Below are positions 6,672 to 10,534 of a DNA stretch of 10,534 nucleotides, in pieces (within the stretch, counting starts at the first letter, position 1; each line of letters opens with the position of its first letter). Source of the DNA: Geobacter sp. UBA6151 (GTDB lineage: Bacteria > Desulfobacterota > Desulfuromonadia > Geobacterales > Pseudopelobacteraceae). The stretch lies in assembly GCA_002423105.1 (NCBI GenBank), contig DIUT01000054.1, forward strand, positions 22,618-33,151, in the 5' to 3' direction. The translations under genes and the position numbers were made by a program. Below the pieces are notes generated by a model. The model did not search any database. It saw only the letters and a program-made list of their open reading frames with translations, and was not told the DNA's origin.

Positions 6672-8367
6672 CCGCTATCTGCCGTGCATCCTGATTGCCC
6701 TGCTGTTGCTGTTCGGATTTCCCCTGCAGGGAACGGCGCAAGAGCCTTTCAAGCTGACTGCTGCGGAACAGGAGTGGCTTAAAAGGCATCCCCGCATTCA
6801 GATCGGGATGATGGATGCCTGGCCGCCACTTAACTATCTGGATAAAAACGGGAACCCCCAAGGGATCGGGGTGGATTATATAGCTGCGCTGAACAAGCGT
6901 CTGAACGGAGCCATCGTGCTGGTTCCGGGTCCATTCAAGCACAATTACGAGGAAGCGCTGCACGGCAGGCTTGACGCGCTGATGGACATAACCCGGCGGC
7001 CTGATCGTGAAGATCACTTCATTTTTACCCGTCCCTACATCGTGATTCCCCATGTCATTGTAGGCCGCAAAGGAAGCAGGCATTTCAGCGGGGAATCAGA
7101 TTTTTCCGGTAAAATAGTGGCCCTCGAACGGGGTTTTCACAATGTCACCCATTTCAGGAACAACTTTCCGTCGGTCGTGATTCATGAGTTCGACTCAACG
7201 GCAGCAGCCCTGGATGCGGTCAGTCGGGGGAAGGCGGATGCCTATGCCGGTAACCGGGCAGTGGCCATACACATCATAGAAAAGGAGTTGCTGAACAATC
7301 TGGAATTGATGGGCAGCCTGGCCGAACCCCGTTCAATTCTGCAGTTTGGCGTTAGCAAACAGGAACCGCTTCTGGCATCGATCCTGGATAAAGCCCTGGC
7401 TTCCATGACCGTGGATGAAGAACGGGCCATCAACGGCAAATGGGTTTCCCGGCAGCGGGATTATTCGTTAGTCTGGAAAACCGTTGGTGGGGCGCTTCTG
7501 GTCATAGCTCTGTTTGCCTTTTGGAACCGGCGTCTGGGCCGTGAAGTGGCGATCCGCAAGCAGACAGAAGAGCAGTTGCAGGAAAACCAGGCCCGCCTTG
7601 AACAGTTGTTGCAGGAACGAACCGCCCATGCGGAAGAACTACGTACGGCAAAGGAGCGAGCCGAGGCGGCCGATCAGACCAAATCAGCCTTTTTAGCCAC
7701 CATGTCCCATGAACTGCGTACTCCGCTTAACTCCATCATCGGTTTTACCGGCGTCTTGCTGCAAGGTCTGGGAGGGCCGATCAACGATGAGCAGAAAAAG
7801 CAGTTGACCATGGTTAAGGGCAGCGCCAACCATCTGCTGTCCCTGATCAGTGATATACTTGATATCTCCAAGATTGAAGCAGGCCAGCTGACCGTTGCCT
7901 ATGAGCCGTTCAAGCTGGCGGATGCGATTGTTAAAGTGGTTCAGACCGTCCGCCCGCTGGCGGAAAAGAAGGGGCTGCGACTGGACATGGCCGTTGCAGC
8001 AGATGTGGCTGGTATGACCGGAGACGAGCGCCGGGTGGAACAGGTGTTGCTGAACCTGCTTTCCAATGCGGTGAAGTTCACGGAAAGCGGCTCTGTCAAA
8101 GTTACCTGTATTCGTGAAGGAAACTGCTATGTTACAAGCGTAATCGATACCGGCATCGGTATCACAGCGGAGCAGGCGGAACGGCTGTTCAAGCCGTTTT
8201 ATCAGATAGACACCGGGCTTTCACGCAAATATGAAGGAACCGGTCTGGGCCTTTCCATCTGCAAGAAACTGGTTGAACTCATGGGGGGCGACATCTGGTT
8301 GGAAAGCAAGCCGGGTGTAGGGAGCAGCTTAAGTTTCAAGTTGCCGATTGAAAGGACGCTGGTATGA
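6664..8367 (+). CDS. BvgS-like sensor histidine kinase with periplasmic solute-binding-type sensor
   Basis: Protein of 567 residues from the ATG at 6664, overlapping the previous gene by eight bases. Residues 1-25 are a signal peptide (ILIALLLLFGF core, probable cleavage after GTA). Residues about 30-262 are one periplasmic SBP_bac_3 (Venus flytrap) domain, recognisable by LTAAEQEWLKRHP, IGMMDAWPPLNYLDKNG and GIGVDYIAALNKRL. A membrane segment lies at about 269-287, followed by a coiled coil (about 290-340). The kinase core has H349 in MSHELRTPLN, N468 in NLLSNAVKFTE, D495 in DTGIGI and the GTGLGLSICKK box. BvgS and EvgS have two flytrap domains plus PAS, receiver and Hpt domains; this one has a single flytrap and ends after the ATPase. 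The phosphorelay parts may therefore be separate proteins, and the single receiver starting within its stop codon is the obvious candidate. Ligand unknown; this sensor class binds amino acids or related small molecules, or works without ligand. Confidence 0.94.
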   Translation: MHNRYLPCILIALLLLFGFPLQGTAQEPFKLTAAEQEWLKRHPRIQIGMMDAWPPLNYLDKNGNPQGIGVDYIAALNKRLNGAIVLVPGPFKHNYEEALHGRLDALMDITRRPDREDHFIFTRPYIVIPHVIVGRKGSRHFSGESDFSGKIVALERGFHNVTHFRNNFPSVVIHEFDSTAAALDAVSRGKADAYAGNRAVAIHIIEKELLNNLELMGSLAEPRSILQFGVSKQEPLLASILDKALASMTVDEERAINGKWVSRQRDYSLVWKTVGGALLVIALFAFWNRRLGREVAIRKQTEEQLQENQARLEQLLQERTAHAEELRTAKERAEAADQTKSAFLATMSHELRTPLNSIIGFTGVLLQGLGGPINDEQKKQLTMVKGSANHLLSLISDILDISKIEAGQLTVAYEPFKLADAIVKVVQTVRPLAEKKGLRLDMAVAADVAGMTGDERRVEQVLLNLLSNAVKFTESGSVKVTCIREGNCYVTSVIDTGIGITAEQAERLFKPFYQIDTGLSRKYEGTGLGLSICKKLVELMGGDIWLESKPGVGSSLSFKLPIERTLV

Positions 8368-8729
8368 GTAAAAAGATTCTCTACATTGAAGACAATGAAC
8401 AGAACCTCTATCTGGTTACGTTTCTGCTTGAGAAGCATGGCTACACAGTCTGCTCTGCCACCGATGGCCAAGAGGGGATTGACAAGGCTGCTCTGGAAAA
8501 ACCGGACCTGATCCTGCTTGATATTCAACTGCCCAGGATGGACGGACACGCTGTGGCCAGAAATCTGCGCAACAATGCCGACCTTTCTGCAACGCCGATT
8601 GTTGCGGTTACCTCCTACGCCATGGCCGGAGATCGTGAAAAGGCGTTGGCCGCCGGTTGTAACGGCTATATTGAAAAACCGATCAATCCCGACACCTTCA
8701 TCCAACAGGTGGAGCAGCATCTTCCATAA
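8364..8729 (+). CDS. Single-domain response regulator (DivK/CheY-like)
   Basis: Protein of 121 residues that is one receiver domain and nothing else. Landmarks are the acidic pair E9/D10, phospho-acceptor D53 in LLDIQLPRMDG, T83 in VTSYAM and K105 in EKPI. YIEDNEQNLYLV and GDREKALAAGCNGYIEKPI are typical of DivK-type receivers that pass phosphoryl groups or bind partner proteins and do not act on DNA. Its ATG overlaps the TGA of the BvgS-like kinase (ATGA at 8364-8367), and AAAGGA at 8351-8356 provides a ribosome site. This tight coupling makes it the likely immediate phosphoacceptor of that kinase. It differs clearly from the KPW-type receivers elsewhere in the window, so it was probably not copied from them. 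Confidence 0.95.
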   Translation: MSKKILYIEDNEQNLYLVTFLLEKHGYTVCSATDGQEGIDKAALEKPDLILLDIQLPRMDGHAVARNLRNNADLSATPIVAVTSYAMAGDREKALAAGCNGYIEKPINPDTFIQQVEQHLP

Positions 8730-8732
8730 CCG

Positions 8733-8739
8733 GGAGGGG
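8733..8739 (+). promoter_or_regulatory. Strong ribosome binding site of the hybrid kinase gene
   Basis: GGAGGGG, five bases before the ATG at 8745, is the strongest Shine-Dalgarno match in the window. It confirms this start and suggests efficient translation compared with neighbours that depend on overlap or weak sites. Confidence 0.7.
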
Positions 8740-8744
8740 AAACC

Positions 8745-10004
8745 ATGAAACGTGTGCTGATTGCGGATGATATTCTCGAAAACATCTACTTTCTGGAAGT
8801 ACTGCTGAAAGGGAACGGTTTTGAGGCCGTGACGGCAGAGAACGGTGCCAAGGCATTGGCTTTAGCCCGAAAAGCACCCCCGGATCTGATCATCAGCGAC
8901 ATTCTGATGCCGGTTATGGACGGCTATGCCCTCTGCCGGGAGTTAAAGGCTGATCCTGCCTTGAAAGATATCCCGTTTATCTTCTACACCGCTACCTTCA
9001 TCTCGGCAAAAGACGAAGCCCTGGCCTTAACCCTTGGCGCAGACCGATTTGTGGTCAAGCCGCAGGAGCCGGAGCTCCTGATGAACATTATTCGGGATCT
9101 GCTTGCAGCGCCCCGGCCTGCTGAAGCGACAGAACCGGTGGATGAAGGCACGATACAGAAAGAGTACGGTGAAGTGCTGTTCCGCAAGCTTGAAAAGAAG
9201 GTGGCCTGCCTGGAGCAGGTCAACCTTGAACTCAAGAAACGTGAAAAGGAACTGCTGCTCGCCCGGGAGGCCGCCGAGTGTGCCAACCGTTCAAAAATGC
9301 GTTTTCTGTCCATTATGAGTCATGAACTGCGTACTCCCCTGAATTGCATTATGGGGGCACTGCAACTGGCTGAACTGGAAAATTCCGGCAATACCTTCAT
9401 GACCAACGCGGCAAAGAACGCCGTCTTCTCCATGGTGGGCATGATCGACAACATACTTGAAATGTCCCGCCTCGAATCCGCTCAGTTTAATATTGCGCCG
9501 ACTCCGGTCGATCTCGGGGACTTGGCTGATACGGTAGCCAAGCTGTTTTCTTACGCAGCAGAGAGAAAAGGGCTACTGCTACAGGTGAGCGTTTCAAAAA
9601 GCCTGCCGACACAGGTCATAACGGACGGCGTGTACTTGCGCCAGATTTTGGTGCATCTGATGAGTAACGCCGTCAAGTTTACTGAACAGGGAAACGTTCA
9701 ACTTCGTATGACAACGGCAGAGACCACTCCTGCTGAAAAAGCAATGCTGCGCATTGAGGTGCAGGACAGCGGCATCGGCATTGACCCGGTTAACCACAGG
9801 GCGATATTTGACTTGTTTACCCAGTTGGATGACTCCAATACCAGGCCCTATGATGGGATGGGATTAGGGCTGACCCTGACTAAACGTCTGGTGGAACTGA
9901 TGGGGGGCAGGATTTCATTGGAAAGCAGGCACGGCAAAGGCTCAACCTTTACCCTGCTTTTTCCGCTACACACAGGTACTGACAGGGAGCCCGGTGTTTT
10001 ATGA
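8745..10004 (+). CDS. Hybrid histidine kinase with N-terminal receiver (REC-HisKA-HATPase)
   Basis: Protein of 419 residues, cytoplasmic, with no membrane segment. The receiver comes first (about 1-122): D8/D9, phospho-acceptor D52 in SDILMPVMDG, T82 in FYTATF and K105 in VVKPQEP. A linker and coiled coil (about 130-180, RKLEKKVACLEQVNLELKKREKEL) carries the signal to the kinase core: H193 in MSHELRTPLN, N308 in HLMSNAVKFTE, D341 in QDSGIGID, then FDLFTQLDDSNTRPYDG and the G2 box. That box reads GMGLGL where most kinases have GTGLGL, a mild change likely to be tolerated. A receiver-first kinase is usually controlled by phosphorylation of its own receiver by an upstream kinase. The BvgS-like kinase or the single receiver just upstream (15-base gap) are natural inputs. 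It overlaps the following receiver gene by four bases. Confidence 0.94.
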   Translation: MKRVLIADDILENIYFLEVLLKGNGFEAVTAENGAKALALARKAPPDLIISDILMPVMDGYALCRELKADPALKDIPFIFYTATFISAKDEALALTLGADRFVVKPQEPELLMNIIRDLLAAPRPAEATEPVDEGTIQKEYGEVLFRKLEKKVACLEQVNLELKKREKELLLAREAAECANRSKMRFLSIMSHELRTPLNCIMGALQLAELENSGNTFMTNAAKNAVFSMVGMIDNILEMSRLESAQFNIAPTPVDLGDLADTVAKLFSYAAERKGLLLQVSVSKSLPTQVITDGVYLRQILVHLMSNAVKFTEQGNVQLRMTTAETTPAEKAMLRIEVQDSGIGIDPVNHRAIFDLFTQLDDSNTRPYDGMGLGLTLTKRLVELMGGRISLESRHGKGSTFTLLFPLHTGTDREPGVL

Positions 10005-10534
10005 AGTCTTATTCCCATCTTTTCAAGCCTGCCGGAGCCGACACCAAGGCTGCGTTCGAATCCATTGATGCTGATTTGGACAACCCGACCCCGGAACAGT
10101 TCTGTCTGCTCTTCGTTGATGACGAACCGAACGTCCTCACCGCGCTCAAGCGGATATTCCTTGAGGAAAACTACACCATTCTTACGGCTGATTCTGGCGC
10201 ACAGGCGCTGCAACTGCTGGCGCAGCAGCCGGTGCATCTGGTTATCAGTGATCACCGTATGCCGGGCATGAGTGGCGCGGAACTGCTCAAGCTGATCAAG
10301 GAGCAGTACCCGCAGACCATCCGGATCATGCTGACCGGCTATGCTGACGTGAACTCGATCATGGGGGCGGTAAAGGAAGGCGCGGTCTACAAGTTCATCA
10401 CCAAGCCCTGGAATGACGAGGACCTGCGGCTTACGGTTTCCCTGGCCCTGCAACAGTATGTGCTGATGTATGAAAACCGGCGCTTGAAGGAGCTGGCAAA
10501 GCAGCAGCAGAACAAGCTCAGTAATTATGCCGGA
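10001..10534 (+). CDS. Response regulator with KPW-type receiver, C-terminal output cut by window end
   Basis: The first 178 codons of a gene that continues past the window. The ATG at 10001 overlaps the TGA of the hybrid kinase (ATGA 10001-10004), with GGGAG at 9985-9989 somewhat far upstream. An unusual tail of about 33 polar residues precedes the receiver. The receiver (about 34-150) has D40/D41, phospho-acceptor D84 in SDHRMPGMSG, T112 in LTGYAD and K135 in TKPWND. A coiled coil begins at about 155 (ENRRLKELAKQQQNK). The receiver and following NRRL helix resemble those at 205-1008 and 3349-4668. In this receiver subfamily the missing part is often HD-GYP, but a kinase, PAS or other output is equally allowed by what can be seen. 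Confidence 0.92.
   Translation, partial: MKSYSHLFKPAGADTKAAFESIDADLDNPTPEQFCLLFVDDEPNVLTALKRIFLEENYTILTADSGAQALQLLAQQPVHLVISDHRMPGMSGAELLKLIKEQYPQTIRIMLTGYADVNSIMGAVKEGAVYKFITKPWNDEDLRLTVSLALQQYVLMYENRRLKELAKQQQNKLSNYAG

Noticed and set aside
1..10534. CRISPR arrays, tRNA or rRNA genes, insertion sequences, phage genes, rho-independent terminators
   Set aside because: I looked for regular direct repeats, terminal inverted repeats, transposase motifs and GC hairpins followed by T runs between genes, and found none. The sequence is almost entirely coding.

Overview
The window is wall-to-wall plus-strand coding sequence. It holds nine genes, the first and last cut by the window edges, and all belong to signal transduction: two-component proteins, cyclic-di-GMP turnover proteins and one Ras-like GTPase. 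Gaps between genes are 15 to 31 bases or short overlaps, there is no intergenic stretch near 300 bases, and I see no convincing internal promoter or terminator. The whole window is therefore probably part of one long operon extending past both edges. GC content is moderate (mid-50s percent by eye). The density of hybrid signalling genes, RpfG-type receivers ending in a KPW motif and an MglA-like GTPase suggest a Geobacter-type bacterium (Desulfuromonadia, e.g. Geobacter/Trichlorobacter/Pelobacter). That placement is inference from style, not a search result.

Layout: (1) 1-184, tail of a histidine kinase. (2) 205-1008, receiver + coiled coil + PAS-like domain, with no recognised effector. (3) 1034-3328, a membrane protein with order TM-TM-PAS-GGDEF(GADEF)-EAL-receiver. 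(4) 3349-4668, receiver + HD-GYP + a small C-terminal domain. (5) 4688-5335, MglA-like small GTPase. (6) 5367-6671, cytoplasmic kinase of the HEINNP type with a poorly defined N-terminal sensor. (7) 6664-8367, a BvgS-like kinase with signal peptide, periplasmic solute-binding-type sensor and one TM segment. (8) 8364-8729, single-domain receiver. (9) 8745-10004, receiver-first hybrid kinase. (10) 10001-10534, start of another KPW-type receiver protein, truncated by the window. That is ten entries with the two partial ones included.

How they may work together: the genes fall into two styles. Block A (1-6671) combines HEINNP/FDPFFTT-type kinases with KPW-type receivers attached to c-di-GMP hydrolase domains and the GTPase. 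Block B (6664-10004) combines SHELRTPLN-type kinases with DivK-like receivers, joined by ATGA overlaps. No DNA-binding output domain is visible anywhere, so the visible outputs are second-messenger breakdown (EAL, HD-GYP), a GTPase switch and protein-protein phosphotransfer. My working hypothesis is a non-transcriptional network that lowers or senses c-di-GMP and controls an MglA-type polarity or motility switch. The sequence shows the parts; the wiring between them is inferred.
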